42,505 nt of DNA. Source: an uncultured Eubacteriales bacterium (GTDB lineage Bacteria > Bacillota > Clostridia > Oscillospirales > QAMX01). The notes beneath the pieces were generated by a model. The model searched no databases. It worked only from the letters and a program-made list of their open reading frames with translations, and had not been told where the DNA came from. Below, piece after piece: positions 22,014 through 32,008 of this stretch. How positions within the stretch are numbered: position 1 is the stretch's first letter; every line of letters begins with the position of its first letter. The stretch is taken from positions 1 through 42,505 of the forward strand of contig CAJLFQ010000013.1 of NCBI GenBank assembly GCA_905205975.1, in the 5' to 3' direction. A program made the position numbers and the translations under genes.

Positions 22014-22898
22014 TCAGCTGCATTCTGGATGCAGCAGGGCTGACAGATCGGCCGGCAAAGGCGCTTTCACCGTTCTGCGCATACCGGTCAGGGCGTTTTC
22101 AAACGTCAGATAGGATGCGTGAAGCGCTTGGCGTGTGATCCGATCCATGCTGCCGCCATACAGTGTGTCGCCGCAGAGCGGGAAGCCCATCGCAGCGCAG
22201 TGGACACGGATCTGATGCGTTCGTCCGGTTTCCAGCCGGAACCGCAGCAGCGTCAGCCCGCCGATACGGTAGGCAACCCGCCAATGCGTCACGGCTCTTT
22301 TCCCATCCGGGCGGACAACGCGCCGACAGGAGCCCTCGCATTCGCGTTCGATCGGCATGTCGCAGATGCCGCCCCACAATGTGACCGGCCGGTCGGTGAT
22401 GCCGTAATAGATCCGTGTGAGCTGATCGCGGTTGACGCGGGCCGCCAGTTTATTTTTGGCGACCAGCACAAGACCGGACGTATCGCAGTCCAAGCGCGTC
22501 AGCGGATGGAAGACCATCGACGGATGGTGATACAGAAAATCATTTGCCAGCGTGTCATAGAGATGCGCGCGGGACGGATGAACCGGCATACCGGCCGGTT
22601 TGTTCAGCACGGCATAATCTTCGTCTTCATAAATCACGCCGATGCCGAGATTCACGGGCGCAACCGAGGCCTCACGGCCGCATTCTTCAAATGTTTCCGG
22701 CAGGCGAACCCGAACCGTATCGCCCGTCTGAACGAAGACGTTCAAAAAGGACGGAACGCCGTTCCGGAGAACAGCGGTTTCGTCCTTTTTCAGAATATGG
22801 AACAGGGCCGTTCCTGCGCCGGCGGCCCGGCGCAGGAACGTGCTCAGTCTGCATCCATTGTATGGTTCGGTGACAATCAAATCGATGACGCGTGCCAT
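22014..22898 (-). CDS. RluA-family 23S rRNA pseudouridine synthase
   Basis: A 294-residue enzyme that isomerises uridine to pseudouridine in structured RNA. An N-terminal S4-like region (about 1-75, with VFVQTGDTVRVRLPE) precedes the catalytic domain. The catalytic Asp is in HPLTRLDCDTSGL (family motif RLDxxTSG), and the KPAGMPVHPSR and LETGRTHQIRVHCA segments are the conserved II and III motifs. Members of the RluD/RluA group modify 23S rRNA; the exact target cannot be told. Its ATG overlaps the ftsH stop by one base (TGATG), so it is the last gene of the dnaB-tilS-hpt-ftsH run. Confidence 0.93.
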   Translation of the reverse strand: MARVIDLIVTEPYNGCRLSTFLRRAAGAGTALFHILKKDETAVLRNGVPSFLNVFVQTGDTVRVRLPETFEECGREASVAPVNLGIGVIYEDEDYAVLNKPAGMPVHPSRAHLYDTLANDFLYHHPSMVFHPLTRLDCDTSGLVLVAKNKLAARVNRDQLTRIYYGITDRPVTLWGGICDMPIERECEGSCRRVVRPDGKRAVTHWRVAYRIGGLTLLRFRLETGRTHQIRVHCAAMGFPLCGDTLYGGSMDRITRQALHASYLTFENALTGMRRTVKAPLPADLSALLHPECS

Positions 22899-24838
22899 CA
22901 GTCGGCGGCTCCCGGCGTTTCAGACGGTTCCTCCGGTGAAGCCGGTTTCTCTTCCTGTTTGGAATGTTCCTGGGCGGCCAGTTTATCCATGGAGACAACT
23001 GCGGCTGTACCCTCTCCTTCGCCGAACAGGGCGTTGAAGTCTTCGGCTTCCATTTTTTCGTGCGCCAAAAGGTATTCTGCGACTTGGCGAACCTTATCCG
23101 ATTTTTCCGCCAGAATTTCACTGGCTTTTTGGAAGGCATTTTCGACGATCGCCCGAATTTCACGGTCGATCTTTCCGGCAACTTCTTCGGAATAGTTGCG
23201 CATGGTGCCGAAATCACGGCCGATAAAGACTTCGTCATGATCGGAGCCGAATGTGATGGGGCCGAGCTCGTCGCTCATGCCGTATTTCATGACCATCTTC
23301 CGGGCCGTTTTCGTTGCACGGCTGATATCATTCGAGGCGCCGGTGGAGATGTCATCCAAGAACAGCTTTTCGGATACGCGGCCGCCCAGCAGCGATACGA
23401 TGTCCTCCAGCATTTCGCTCCGTGTGGCAAACGACTTGTCTTCATACGGCAGGGACAGCGTGTATCCGCCTGCTGTACCGCGCGGAATAATGGAAATCTG
23501 GTGAACCGGTGGCTGCGTCGGCAGGAAGCGCGTGACAACGGCGTGACCCGCTTCGTGATAGGCAGTCAGCTTGCGTTCCTTGTCGGAAATGACACGGCTC
23601 TTCTTTTCCGGGCCGGCAATGACTTTGATGATCGCCTCGGACAGAACTTCCATGGAAATCTGACGCTGTTTGGCACGCGCCGAAAGCAGCGCCGCTTCGT
23701 TGAGCAGGTTTTCCAGATCTGCCGGGCTGAAGCCTGCGGTCGAACGGGCGACGACGCTGAAGTCAATGTCCGGCCCAATCTGCTTGCCGCGGGCATGGAT
23801 TTTCAGGATCTCTTCGCGTGCTTTCTGATCCGGCAGACCGATGTAAATCTGACGGTCAAAACGACCCGGACGCAGCAGTGCCGTATCCAGAATGTCTGGG
23901 CGGTTGGTCGCGGCGATCACGATGACGCCTTCGTTGGAGGCAAAACCGTCCATCTCGACCAGCAGCTGGTTCAGCGTCTGTTCGCGTTCGTCGTGTCCGC
24001 CGCCGAGGCCTGCGCCTCTCTGGCGGCCGACCGCATCGATTTCATCGATGAAAATGATCGCCGGCTGATTTTTCTTGGCTTGATCAAACAGGTCTCGCAC
24101 GCGGGAAGCGCCGACGCCAACGTACATTTCGACAAAGTCGGAACCGGAAATGGAGAGGAAGGGTACGCCAGCTTCACCGGCGACCGCCTTGGCCAAGTAC
24201 GTTTTACCGGTCCCTGGAGGGCCGACCAGCAGAACGCCTTTCGGCACGCGCGCGCCGATATCGGTATATTTTCTGGGTTCCCGCAGGAAATCGACGATTT
24301 CGGAAAGCTCTTCTTTTTCTTCGTCGGCGCCTGCGACGTCTGCAAAGGTCACGCGCTTTTTGTTGTCGGTTTGAACGCGCGTCCGCGCTTTGCCGAACGA
24401 CATCGCTTTTCCGCCGCCGCCGGCCTGGCGCATCATAAAGTACCAGAGGATGATGACAATGCCGAAGAGCACGAGATAGGGCACAAAGCTGACCCACCAC
24501 GGCGTTTCCTTCGGGGCGCGGATATCGTAATCCGAGACGGTTTCCAGCCCCTGCTCTTCGCGCGCCGCCTCAATGTCTTTCACGTCTTCCACAAACATGG
24601 AGAGGTACGGAATCTCATACTTGACAATGGTATTGTCATTCAGCTGGATCCGCAAATCGTTGCCGTCAACGTCATAAGCCTGAACTTTTCCGTCGCGGAA
24701 ATAATCCAAAACGTCGGAATACGTCAGGATTTCACCCTGGCGCGGCATATCAAACAGATAGGTCAATGCGAGAATCAACAGCGCAAGCATTGCGGCGTAA
24801 AGCAGGACGCCGCGCAAGTTTTTTTTCAAGGAATTCAC
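22898..24838 (-). CDS. ftsH: ATP-dependent zinc metalloprotease FtsH
   Basis: A 646-residue membrane AAA+ protease degrading misassembled and regulatory membrane proteins. TM1 is at about 12-28, followed by an extracytoplasmic domain (30-110) and TM2 at 115-136. The AAA module has Walker A GPPGTGKT (206-213), Walker B IIFIDE (261-266) and the second region of homology (TNRPDILDTALLRPGRFD, about 311-328). The protease zinc site is HEAGH (428-432). A Pro/Glu-rich tail ends the protein. Length and order are normal. It sits after hpt with a 39-base gap, in the tilS-hpt-ftsH order known from Bacillus and many other Firmicutes. Confidence 0.98.
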   Translation of the reverse strand: MNSLKKNLRGVLLYAAMLALLILALTYLFDMPRQGEILTYSDVLDYFRDGKVQAYDVDGNDLRIQLNDNTIVKYEIPYLSMFVEDVKDIEAAREEQGLETVSDYDIRAPKETPWWVSFVPYLVLFGIVIILWYFMMRQAGGGGKAMSFGKARTRVQTDNKKRVTFADVAGADEEKEELSEIVDFLREPRKYTDIGARVPKGVLLVGPPGTGKTYLAKAVAGEAGVPFLSISGSDFVEMYVGVGASRVRDLFDQAKKNQPAIIFIDEIDAVGRQRGAGLGGGHDEREQTLNQLLVEMDGFASNEGVIVIAATNRPDILDTALLRPGRFDRQIYIGLPDQKAREEILKIHARGKQIGPDIDFSVVARSTAGFSPADLENLLNEAALLSARAKQRQISMEVLSEAIIKVIAGPEKKSRVISDKERKLTAYHEAGHAVVTRFLPTQPPVHQISIIPRGTAGGYTLSLPYEDKSFATRSEMLEDIVSLLGGRVSEKLFLDDISTGASNDISRATKTARKMVMKYGMSDELGPITFGSDHDEVFIGRDFGTMRNYSEEVAGKIDREIRAIVENAFQKASEILAEKSDKVRQVAEYLLAHEKMEAEDFNALFGEGEGTAAVVSMDKLAAQEHSKQEEKPASPEEPSETPGAAD

Positions 24839-24877
24839 GCCTTTCTGCGTCCGCTGGGGTGCGGATGCGGGAAATGT

Positions 24878-25441
24878 TTAAGCCTGTGCGTATACTTCAG
24901 GCTTCAAAACGCCAATGTAAGGGAGGTTGCGGTAAAGGTCTGCGTAGTCCAGCCCGAAGCCGACGACAAATTCATCCGGAATGGTAAAGCCGGAATAATC
25001 GACTTTCACTTCAACCTTACGGCGTTCCGGTTTATCCAGCAGCGTGCACAGCGCAATGGAGGCGGCGCCGCGGGCATGCAGCAGCTCCAGAATATAGGAA
25101 AGCGTCAGGCCGCTGTCAAGAATGTCTTCGACAACGATGATGTGCCGGTTGGTGATATCGCTGTCCAAGTCTTTCAGGATGCGCACGACGCCGTTGCTCG
25201 TTTTGCCCTTGCCGTAGGAAGAGCAGCTCATAAAGTCGATGTCGCATTCGATCGTAATGGCGCGCATCAAATCGGCCATGAAGACGATGGAACCTTTCAG
25301 AACGCTGACCAGCAGCGGGCGCTTGCCGGCATAGTCTGTGCTGATTCTAGCGCCGATTTCATGGACCTTTTCAGCCAGTGCTTCTTCAGAAATCAGAACT
25401 TGCTCGATTTTATCTTCCATATTTTCGGGTTTGGTTGTCAT
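24878..25441 (-). CDS. hpt: Hypoxanthine phosphoribosyltransferase
   Basis: A 187-residue purine salvage enzyme making IMP or GMP from hypoxanthine or guanine plus PRPP. The PRPP-binding loop VVEDILDSGLTLSYI (family VEDIVDTGxT) and LLVSVLKGSIVFMADLMR are clear; the FVVGFGLDYADLYRNLPYIGVL end is diagnostic of HPRT. The ATG at 25441 is chosen: it starts the family-length protein and GGAAGGAAG lies upstream. A longer frame to 25519 would add 26 unrelated residues. The gene follows tilS by 93 bases. Confidence 0.95.
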   Translation of the reverse strand: MTTKPENMEDKIEQVLISEEALAEKVHEIGARISTDYAGKRPLLVSVLKGSIVFMADLMRAITIECDIDFMSCSSYGKGKTSNGVVRILKDLDSDITNRHIIVVEDILDSGLTLSYILELLHARGAASIALCTLLDKPERRKVEVKVDYSGFTIPDEFVVGFGLDYADLYRNLPYIGVLKPEVYAQA

Positions 25442-25534
25442 ATCCCCTGATGCTTCCTTCCAAAAGATGTTTTTGTTGGTTTCTTTTCGATATCGCTGTG
25501 CGGCATGGCCGTTTGCCATGCAAAGGTCCGTTTT

Positions 25535-26932
25535 TCAGTTTTCCCGAAATCGGATTTCATATCCGTCATCCTGCGGGCGGAACAGCGGACGCTGATGGTT
25601 CGGGCCGATGCCAAACACCCACAGAACGCCTGCATCGTCTGCGACGACCGGCGTTTCCATCCGGCGGATCCGCGGAATCTTCAGGTCCGTGAACACGCGT
25701 TTCAAGGGCTTGGCGCCGCTGTTTGCGTTTCTCGCAAAGCAGTCTTCCGGTTGGCGGTTTCGGATTCGAACTGCGCCTCTAATTGTATCACAGTTGACAA
25801 AACAGTGGTTGAATAATTTATAAACACTCTTATTTTCTGATTCTGCACCCGGTCGGAACCGTGCTTCCGCCCAAAAGTGCGGGCTGATCTGAAGCGGGCC
25901 GTTCAGCGGCAGCGGAACGGAAAACGGCTGCGGTTCTGCAGATGCTTCCGTCAGCACCAGCGTGTCGTATACCCGGCGGCAAACCCATCGCCCGGACAAT
26001 TCACAGACGGCTGAAGGCGATGCGGAAGCTGCCAGCTTCAAAACCGCCGCTGTCTTTTTTCGATCCATCGTCATGCCGGCTGCTTCACAGGATGTGTTGA
26101 CCCATTGCCGGACGGCGCGTGCGCGCAGGACTTCCGGCAGCGCAAGCAGCCGTTCCGCTGAGAGTCCGTCTGCTGTTTGAACCGTTTTCAGTGCTTCTGC
26201 GGCGGCATCATCCAGATAAGCGTCCTCCGCGCGGAGAATCCGGCCGTTTTCCAGCGCATTGCGGCAAACGCCCTCATTCAGCGTCCGCAGCACCGGGACA
26301 ACCTGTCTGCGGATCCGGTTGCGCGCATAATCTGCCGACGCGTTGGTCGAATCCGTGACATAGGCGGCGTTCATCAGCGCGGCAATCCGTTCGGTATCCG
26401 TGCGTTCCAGCGGCAGAATCGGCCGCAGAATCCGGCCGTTGACCGCTGGGATGCCGCTGAAGCCGCGTGTCGCCGCGCCGCGCGTCAGATTGAGAAGCAC
26501 CGTTTCCAGCTGGTCGTCTGCGGTATGCGCCGTCGCAATCCAATCGGCCTGAAAAGCGTCTGCCGCTTCCTCCAGCAGCTGATAGCGCAGCGTGCGCGCC
26601 GCCTCCTCCATCCCTGCATGGCGTTCGCGGGCCAGCTTTGGCGCATCTCCGCGCAGCAGTCGAAACGGAATGCCCCGCTCCTCGCAGAACGATGCGCAGA
26701 AAGCCGCGTCCCGATCGGCCTCTTCGCCGCGAATCCCATGGTGGACGTGCGCCGCGCAGAGGGTAAAGCCGGTCCGCTCTGCCAAACTGCTCAGCAGCAG
26801 CGTTAAGGCAACAGAATCGGCGCCGCCCGATAATGCAGCCAGCACCCGGCTGCCCCGCAGGGTGACAACGTTTTCCGCCAGCCACTGAAGCACCGCCGCC
26901 TCATATTGGCGCAGGGTGCGGTCATTCGGCAT
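25535..26932 (-). CDS. tilS: tRNA(Ile)-lysidine synthetase
   Basis: A 465-residue N-type ATP-pyrophosphatase that converts C34 of the CAU-anticodon tRNA-Ile to lysidine, which is essential for reading AUA. The PP-loop SGGADS is at 35-40, followed by HVHHGIRGEEADRDAAFC and TAHTADDQLETVLLNLTRG (about 136-154), all specific to TilS. A C-terminal domain of about 150 residues (TilS_C type) ends at FRPQDDGYEIRF. Length is normal. The gene starts 11 bases inside the dnaB end (26922-26932). Confidence 0.96.
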   Translation of the reverse strand: MPNDRTLRQYEAAVLQWLAENVVTLRGSRVLAALSGGADSVALTLLLSSLAERTGFTLCAAHVHHGIRGEEADRDAAFCASFCEERGIPFRLLRGDAPKLARERHAGMEEAARTLRYQLLEEAADAFQADWIATAHTADDQLETVLLNLTRGAATRGFSGIPAVNGRILRPILPLERTDTERIAALMNAAYVTDSTNASADYARNRIRRQVVPVLRTLNEGVCRNALENGRILRAEDAYLDDAAAEALKTVQTADGLSAERLLALPEVLRARAVRQWVNTSCEAAGMTMDRKKTAAVLKLAASASPSAVCELSGRWVCRRVYDTLVLTEASAEPQPFSVPLPLNGPLQISPHFWAEARFRPGAESENKSVYKLFNHCFVNCDTIRGAVRIRNRQPEDCFARNANSGAKPLKRVFTDLKIPRIRRMETPVVADDAGVLWVFGIGPNHQRPLFRPQDDGYEIRFREN

Positions 26933-28244
26933 GATGATTGTCCTGCGTGACGAAGCGGGTAAACTGCCCCAGCCAACGGAACTTCACGGTATTCGTCTGG
27001 CCGTTTCTGTTTTTGGCAATGATACATTCGCAGACATTTTTATCCGCTGTATCCGGATTATAGTCCTCGTCTTTATACAAAAAGAGAACGATATCCGCGT
27101 CCTGTTCAATGGCGCCGGAATCGCGCAGGTCCGAAAGACGCGGCCGTTCTTTGCGCTGATCGGAAGCGCGTGACAGCTGAGACAGGCATAAGATCGGGAC
27201 GTTGAGCTCCTTTGCCATGATTTTCAGCGCACGGGAGATTTCGGAAACCTCCAGCACACGGTTCCCGTCTTTCCGGGTACCGCTGATCAGCTGAAGGTAG
27301 TCGATGATGACCAAACCGAGATTGGGCAGGCGACGGCAGCGCGCCTTGATTTCCGCCACAGTGATGTTGGCCGTGTCGTCGATGTAAATCGGCGCCGCGG
27401 ACAATGTTTTGGAAGCGCTTGCCAGACGGTCCCATTCGTCATCGGTCAGGTCCGCCGTTTTGATTTTCTTCAGGTCGATCATGCCCTCGCTGGAAAGCAT
27501 ACGCTGAACCAGCTGCGTCCGGCTCATTTCGAGGTTGAACACTGCGACATTTTTGCCGGATTTTGAGGCGTTGCACGCGATGTTGAGGGCGACAGACGTC
27601 TTGCCGATGCCCGGACGGGCCGCCAGAAGAATCAGGTCCGACTTGTTGAGGCCGGTGATATAATAATCCAAGTCGGAGAAGCCGGTCGGAATGCCCGGCA
27701 TGCTCCCCTTGTTTTTTGACAGCTCGTTGAGGATTTCGATGGAATCCATGATGGCCGAGCGGATATGCACCAGCCCTTGCCCCTGTTTTTCGCCGCGCAT
27801 TTCAAAAAGCTGCTGTTCCAGCGATTCGATCAAGTCGTTGGCTTCGCCCGCTTCTGCCAGTGCACGTTCATTCGTTTCGCCGGTAATCTTCGCCAAGCGC
27901 CGCAGTTTGGCTTTGGCCCGGACAATCTGCGCGTACGCTTTGACGTTGGCCGCCGTCGGCGTGATTTCCACCAGCTTATAGAGATAGGCGCGCCCGCCGG
28001 CTTCGTCATAGATTTCGCGGTTTTTGAGCTCGTCCAGCAGGATGACCGGGTCGATTTTCTGCCCGAGGGTATACATCGCGGTCATCGTTTCAAAGATTTT
28101 TTTGTTTTCGGGGATATAAAAATCGTCGGCGGAGACAATTTCAATCGCTTCCGAAATGCAGGCAGGGTCAATCAGCAGGCTGCCGAGTACGGCCTGCTCC
28201 GCTTCTGCGCTGTACGGCTGACGCCGCAGTACAAGGTCCTCCAT
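26922..28244 (-). CDS. dnaB: Replicative DNA helicase
   Basis: A 440-residue hexameric helicase unwinding DNA at the replication fork (called DnaC in Bacillus). The N-terminal helical domain (about 8-105) contains PYSAEAEQAVLGSLLIDP. The RecA-like motor follows, with Walker A ARPGIGKTS, VAVFNLEMS, Walker B LVIIDYLQLI, LSQLSRASDQR and SGAIEQDADIV. AGGAGAGGAG precedes the start. A consensus promoter is at 28310-28338. It is not beside rplI as in many bacteria but heads a run with tilS, hpt, ftsH and rluA. Confidence 0.97.
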   Translation of the reverse strand: MEDLVLRRQPYSAEAEQAVLGSLLIDPACISEAIEIVSADDFYIPENKKIFETMTAMYTLGQKIDPVILLDELKNREIYDEAGGRAYLYKLVEITPTAANVKAYAQIVRAKAKLRRLAKITGETNERALAEAGEANDLIESLEQQLFEMRGEKQGQGLVHIRSAIMDSIEILNELSKNKGSMPGIPTGFSDLDYYITGLNKSDLILLAARPGIGKTSVALNIACNASKSGKNVAVFNLEMSRTQLVQRMLSSEGMIDLKKIKTADLTDDEWDRLASASKTLSAAPIYIDDTANITVAEIKARCRRLPNLGLVIIDYLQLISGTRKDGNRVLEVSEISRALKIMAKELNVPILCLSQLSRASDQRKERPRLSDLRDSGAIEQDADIVLFLYKDEDYNPDTADKNVCECIIAKNRNGQTNTVKFRWLGQFTRFVTQDNHHAE

Positions 28245-28309
28245 GGGCGCTGTCTCCTCTCCTGTTGATCTGCATACGCAGGGCTGTATGATGGTCCTGC
28301 CGAATGTTT

Positions 28310-28338
28310 ATTATACCGGATTCTGCCCCGGATTTCAA
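28310..28338 (-). promoter_or_regulatory. Promoter of the dnaB-tilS-hpt-ftsH-rluA run
   Basis: TTGAAA (28333-28338), 17-bp spacer, TATAAT (28310-28315) on the minus strand, about 65 bases before dnaB. It lies in the 117-base gap after dnaE, where no terminator for dnaE is visible. Confidence 0.82.
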
Positions 28339-28361
28339 TCGTTTTTTTCAAAACAGCCCGT

Positions 28362-31300
28362 CTATTTCAGCTTGACGTTTTCCTCGCCGAGCAGCCGGTA
28401 CAGCTCCTGATACAGGCGCGGGTCGTCGCTGACCAGAAGCGCGGCGTCGGCTGCCAGTTTTCGCTGGGTCGCCGGATAATACAGGATCGCCTGACGGGTG
28501 CCCGGAAACATGGTAAACAGACCCTGCAGCCGGTTGAGGAAGCGGTCGCTCTCATCAAAGATGCGCAGGTAGAGTTTTTGCTCCGGGCGGAACTGCAGCT
28601 GGCGCCACGGTTCTGACGATGCAGGCGGCTCCGGCGGGTTCTGCGGGCTCTGCGCGTCGGAAAGCGGCTCCCGTTCATTGGCCTGCGGTTCCGCCGGCTG
28701 GCTGTGTTCCGCCAGCCGGACACGCTCGCAGATCAGTTTTGGCGCCTCATTTTCACGCAGGCTGACGCGGCCTCTGACCAAAACGGCGTTTTCCTGTTTC
28801 AGAAACGCGCCGAATTCAGCCAGCACTTTGGGAAACACCAGTGTTTCAATCGCACCGGTCAGGTCTTCAATGGTCGCAAATGCCATGGTCTGGCCGCTCT
28901 TGGTCACTTTCTGTTTGAAGGCCGTGATGACGCCGCCGACAGTGACCTCGCGGTTGTCGTATTCCGTGTTGCCGGAAAGAACAGCCCCCTCTTCGCCGTC
29001 CAGTTCGTCGTCGCCGGTTTCTTCGCCCAGCAGCTCACGGATCGGAACACATCCGGCGCGTTTGAAAGCCTGCTGATATTCGTCAGCCGGGTGACCGGAG
29101 AGATAGATGCCCATGGCTTCTTTTTCCATGGCAAACAGCTCACGCTTCGTATACTCTTTCAGATTCGGGATCACCGGATCTTCAACCGCCTGCTGTTCTT
29201 CTTCTCCGAACAGAGACATCTGCCCTTCGATGGCATTTTTTCGTTCAAGGATGGCGGCGGCAATCAACGCGTCATACAGGTTGAGCATCTGCATCCGGTT
29301 CAGGCCGAACGAATCGCAGGCCCCGGCTTTGATGAGCCATTCCGCAGTTTTGCTGTTGAAGTCATGCAGAGACATCCGGCGGCAGAAATCGGCAAAGCTG
29401 GTGAAAACACCGTTCGTCTTCCGTTCTTCGACGATATCGCCAATCAGTTTTTCACTGACGTTTTTGATGGCACACATGCCGAAGCGGATGTCTTTGCCGT
29501 CGACGGTAAAGTGCGTATCCGAGCGGTTGACGTCCGGCGGCAGAACGGCAATGCCGAGCGATTTGCATTCGCCGATGTATTCGGCTACTTTGACCGCGTT
29601 GCCCAGAACGCTGGACAAAAGCGCGCCCATATACTCCTGCGGGTAGCGGCATTTTAGATAGGCCGTCTGATAGGAAACCAATGCATATGCCGCGGAGTGA
29701 GCCTTATTAAAGGCGTATCCGCCGAAATCCAGCACGGCCTCAAAAATCGAGGTCGCCGTTTTTTCATCGACGCCGTTGGCAATGCAGCCGGGAATACCTT
29801 CTTTTTCGTTGCCGTAGAGGAAATTTTCACGTTCCTGCCGGAGTGCCTCGGTTTTCTTTTTGCTGATCGCGCGGCGGACAATATCCGCCCGCCCCATTGA
29901 ATAGCCGGCCAGCTTTCTGAAAATCATCATGACCTGCTCCTGATAGAGCGGACAGCCGTAGGTCACGTCCAGAATGTCTTTGAGCATCGGATGCTGGTAT
30001 GTCACATGGGACGGATTTTTCTTGCCGTCGATGAATTTCGGGATGGATTCCATCGGGCCCGGCCGGTACAGCGCAATAACGGCGCAGATTTCTTCGATGG
30101 ACTGCGCCTGCATACCGACGGCAACCGCCGTCATCCCCGGGGATTCCAGCTGAAAGACGCCGCACGTTTTTCCGTCCGCCAGCATCTGAAAGGTCGCTGG
30201 GTCGTCGTCAGGAATGTTTTCGATGTCGAAATCCGGTTCTTTTTCCCGGATCATGCGTTCCGCATCGGCAATGATGGTCAGGTTCCGCAGACCGAGAAAG
30301 TCCATTTTGACAAGGCCAAGATCGCCGATGGACGTCATCGGGAACTGTGTGACGACGACGTTTTCATTGACGGCCAGCGGCACATATTCGCAGGTTGCTT
30401 CCGGCGTCAGAACAACGCCGGCCGCATGGGTCGAAGTGTTCTTCGGCATGCCTTCCAGCCACATGGCTGTGTCGATCAATTTGTGGGTCGTTTCATCGTT
30501 TTCATAGACTGCTTTCAGATCCGCCGATTTCTGAAGCGCTTTTTCAATCGTCATATGAAGTTCGTTCGGCACCAGCTTGGCCAGCGTATCCACCTGCATC
30601 AGCGGCACGCCGAACGCACGGCCAACGTCTCGGATCACGCTCCTCGCCGCCATGGTTCCAAAGGTGACAATCTGTGCGACATGCTCTGCGCCATAGCGCT
30701 TCGACATATACTGAATGACTTCGCCGCGGCGTTTCGGGCAGAAATCGACGTCGAAATCCGGCATGGAGACGCGTTCCGGGTTCAGAAAGCGCTCAAAATA
30801 GAGGGAATATTTCATCGGGCAGATGTTTGTGATGCCGATGCAGTAGGCGACCAGACTGCCTGCACCGGAGCCCCTCCCCGGGCCGACCGGAATGCCTTGG
30901 CTTCTGGCGAAGTTGACATAGTCCCAGACGATGAGGTAGTAATCCGCAAAGCCCATTTTGATGATGACATCCAGCTCATAATTCAGCCGGTCATGGTAGG
31001 ACTTCGGGGCATTTTCGCCGTACCGGCGCAGAAACCCCTCTTCACTCTTGCGCCGGAGATACGTTTTGCTGTCTTCTCCGGTTTCCGTTTTGTATTGCGG
31101 CAGGATATAGCCTGTGAAGTCAAAGAAATCCGACTGACAGCGTTCCGCGATCTTTACCGTATTTTCAAACGCCGCCGTTTCATCCGGGAACATTTCCTGC
31201 AGCTCGTCCCCCGACTTGATGTAAAACTCGTCGGTGGAAAAACGCAGCCGGTCCGGCGTGTCAACGGTTTTGCCCGTTTGAATGCACATGAGGACGTCCT

Positions 31301-31949
31301 GAAGGGGCGCCTCTTCTTTTTTGATGTAGTGCGCGTCGTTTGTCACGACCATGGGAATGCCGGTTTCCGCATGCAGTTTTCGGATACCGCGATTCACCAG
31401 TTTCTGTTCCGGAATCCGGTGATCCTGCATTTCCAGGAAGAAATTGCCGTGGCCGAAGATCCGGTCATACCGCCGTGCATACTCCAGCGCGCCTGCGTAG
31501 TCGTCTGACGCCAGATGTCTGGCGACGTCGCCCGCCAGACAGGCGGAGAGACCGATCAGCCCTTCCGCGTGCTGTGTCAGCAGTTCAAGATCGATGCGTG
31601 GTTTCTTATAAAAGCCTTCGATATAGGCCTGACTGACCAGGCGGCAGAGATTCTGATAGCCTGTCCGGTTTTCGCAGAGCAGCACTAAGTGCGAGGCTCG
31701 GCCATCCTCATTTTGCTTATCAAACCGGCTGCGCGGCGCGACATAAACCTCACAGCCGATGATCGGCTTGACACCGGCAGCCTTCGCCGCTTTGTAAAAA
31801 TCATAGACGCCGAACATGGCGCCGTGGTCGGTGATGGCGATGGCCGTTTGCCCCAGCGATTTGACATGCTCCATCAGCTTGCTGATGCGGCAGGCGCCGT
31901 CCAACAGGCTGTATTCCGTATGTACATGCAGATGGACAAAATCGGTCAT
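28362..31949 (-). CDS. dnaE: DNA polymerase III subunit alpha
   Basis: A 1195-residue DnaE polymerase. The N-terminal PHP domain opens FVHLHVHTEYSLLDGA, with the His-x-His metal motif. The polymerase core carries the catalytic carboxylates in PDFDVDFCPKRRGEV and the GPGRGSGAGSLVAY nucleotide-binding loop. Helix-hairpin-helix and OB domains follow near 1000-1090 (TVGGVITAFKQKVTKSGQTMAFATIEDLTGAIE). A Pro/Glu-rich linker of about 30 residues precedes the last ~70 residues. ATG 31949 has GGAGGAG at 5 bases; the frame extending to 32012 runs into whiA and is rejected. It ends the PLPBP-RNHCP-PBP-murB-whiA-dnaE run. Confidence 0.97.
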   Translation of the reverse strand: MTDFVHLHVHTEYSLLDGACRISKLMEHVKSLGQTAIAITDHGAMFGVYDFYKAAKAAGVKPIIGCEVYVAPRSRFDKQNEDGRASHLVLLCENRTGYQNLCRLVSQAYIEGFYKKPRIDLELLTQHAEGLIGLSACLAGDVARHLASDDYAGALEYARRYDRIFGHGNFFLEMQDHRIPEQKLVNRGIRKLHAETGIPMVVTNDAHYIKKEEAPLQDVLMCIQTGKTVDTPDRLRFSTDEFYIKSGDELQEMFPDETAAFENTVKIAERCQSDFFDFTGYILPQYKTETGEDSKTYLRRKSEEGFLRRYGENAPKSYHDRLNYELDVIIKMGFADYYLIVWDYVNFARSQGIPVGPGRGSGAGSLVAYCIGITNICPMKYSLYFERFLNPERVSMPDFDVDFCPKRRGEVIQYMSKRYGAEHVAQIVTFGTMAARSVIRDVGRAFGVPLMQVDTLAKLVPNELHMTIEKALQKSADLKAVYENDETTHKLIDTAMWLEGMPKNTSTHAAGVVLTPEATCEYVPLAVNENVVVTQFPMTSIGDLGLVKMDFLGLRNLTIIADAERMIREKEPDFDIENIPDDDPATFQMLADGKTCGVFQLESPGMTAVAVGMQAQSIEEICAVIALYRPGPMESIPKFIDGKKNPSHVTYQHPMLKDILDVTYGCPLYQEQVMMIFRKLAGYSMGRADIVRRAISKKKTEALRQERENFLYGNEKEGIPGCIANGVDEKTATSIFEAVLDFGGYAFNKAHSAAYALVSYQTAYLKCRYPQEYMGALLSSVLGNAVKVAEYIGECKSLGIAVLPPDVNRSDTHFTVDGKDIRFGMCAIKNVSEKLIGDIVEERKTNGVFTSFADFCRRMSLHDFNSKTAEWLIKAGACDSFGLNRMQMLNLYDALIAAAILERKNAIEGQMSLFGEEEQQAVEDPVIPNLKEYTKRELFAMEKEAMGIYLSGHPADEYQQAFKRAGCVPIRELLGEETGDDELDGEEGAVLSGNTEYDNREVTVGGVITAFKQKVTKSGQTMAFATIEDLTGAIETLVFPKVLAEFGAFLKQENAVLVRGRVSLRENEAPKLICERVRLAEHSQPAEPQANEREPLSDAQSPQNPPEPPASSEPWRQLQFRPEQKLYLRIFDESDRFLNRLQGLFTMFPGTRQAILYYPATQRKLAADAALLVSDDPRLYQELYRLLGEENVKLK

Positions 31950-32008
31950 ATATACTCCTCCATCATTTTTTCGCGGCCTTGTTCCGTTTTTTGAAGCACG
32001 GCTGTTTG

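Noticed and set aside
22015..22031. Short hairpin at the end of the pseudouridine synthase gene as a terminator
   Set aside because: The CTGCAT stem is followed by A, not T, on the transcribed strand and lies inside the coding sequence.
22964..25450. 828-codon plus-strand open frame
   Set aside because: Antisense to ftsH and hpt; long open antisense frames are expected with this GC-rich third position.
29991..31508. 505-codon plus-strand open frame
   Set aside because: Antisense shadow of dnaE.
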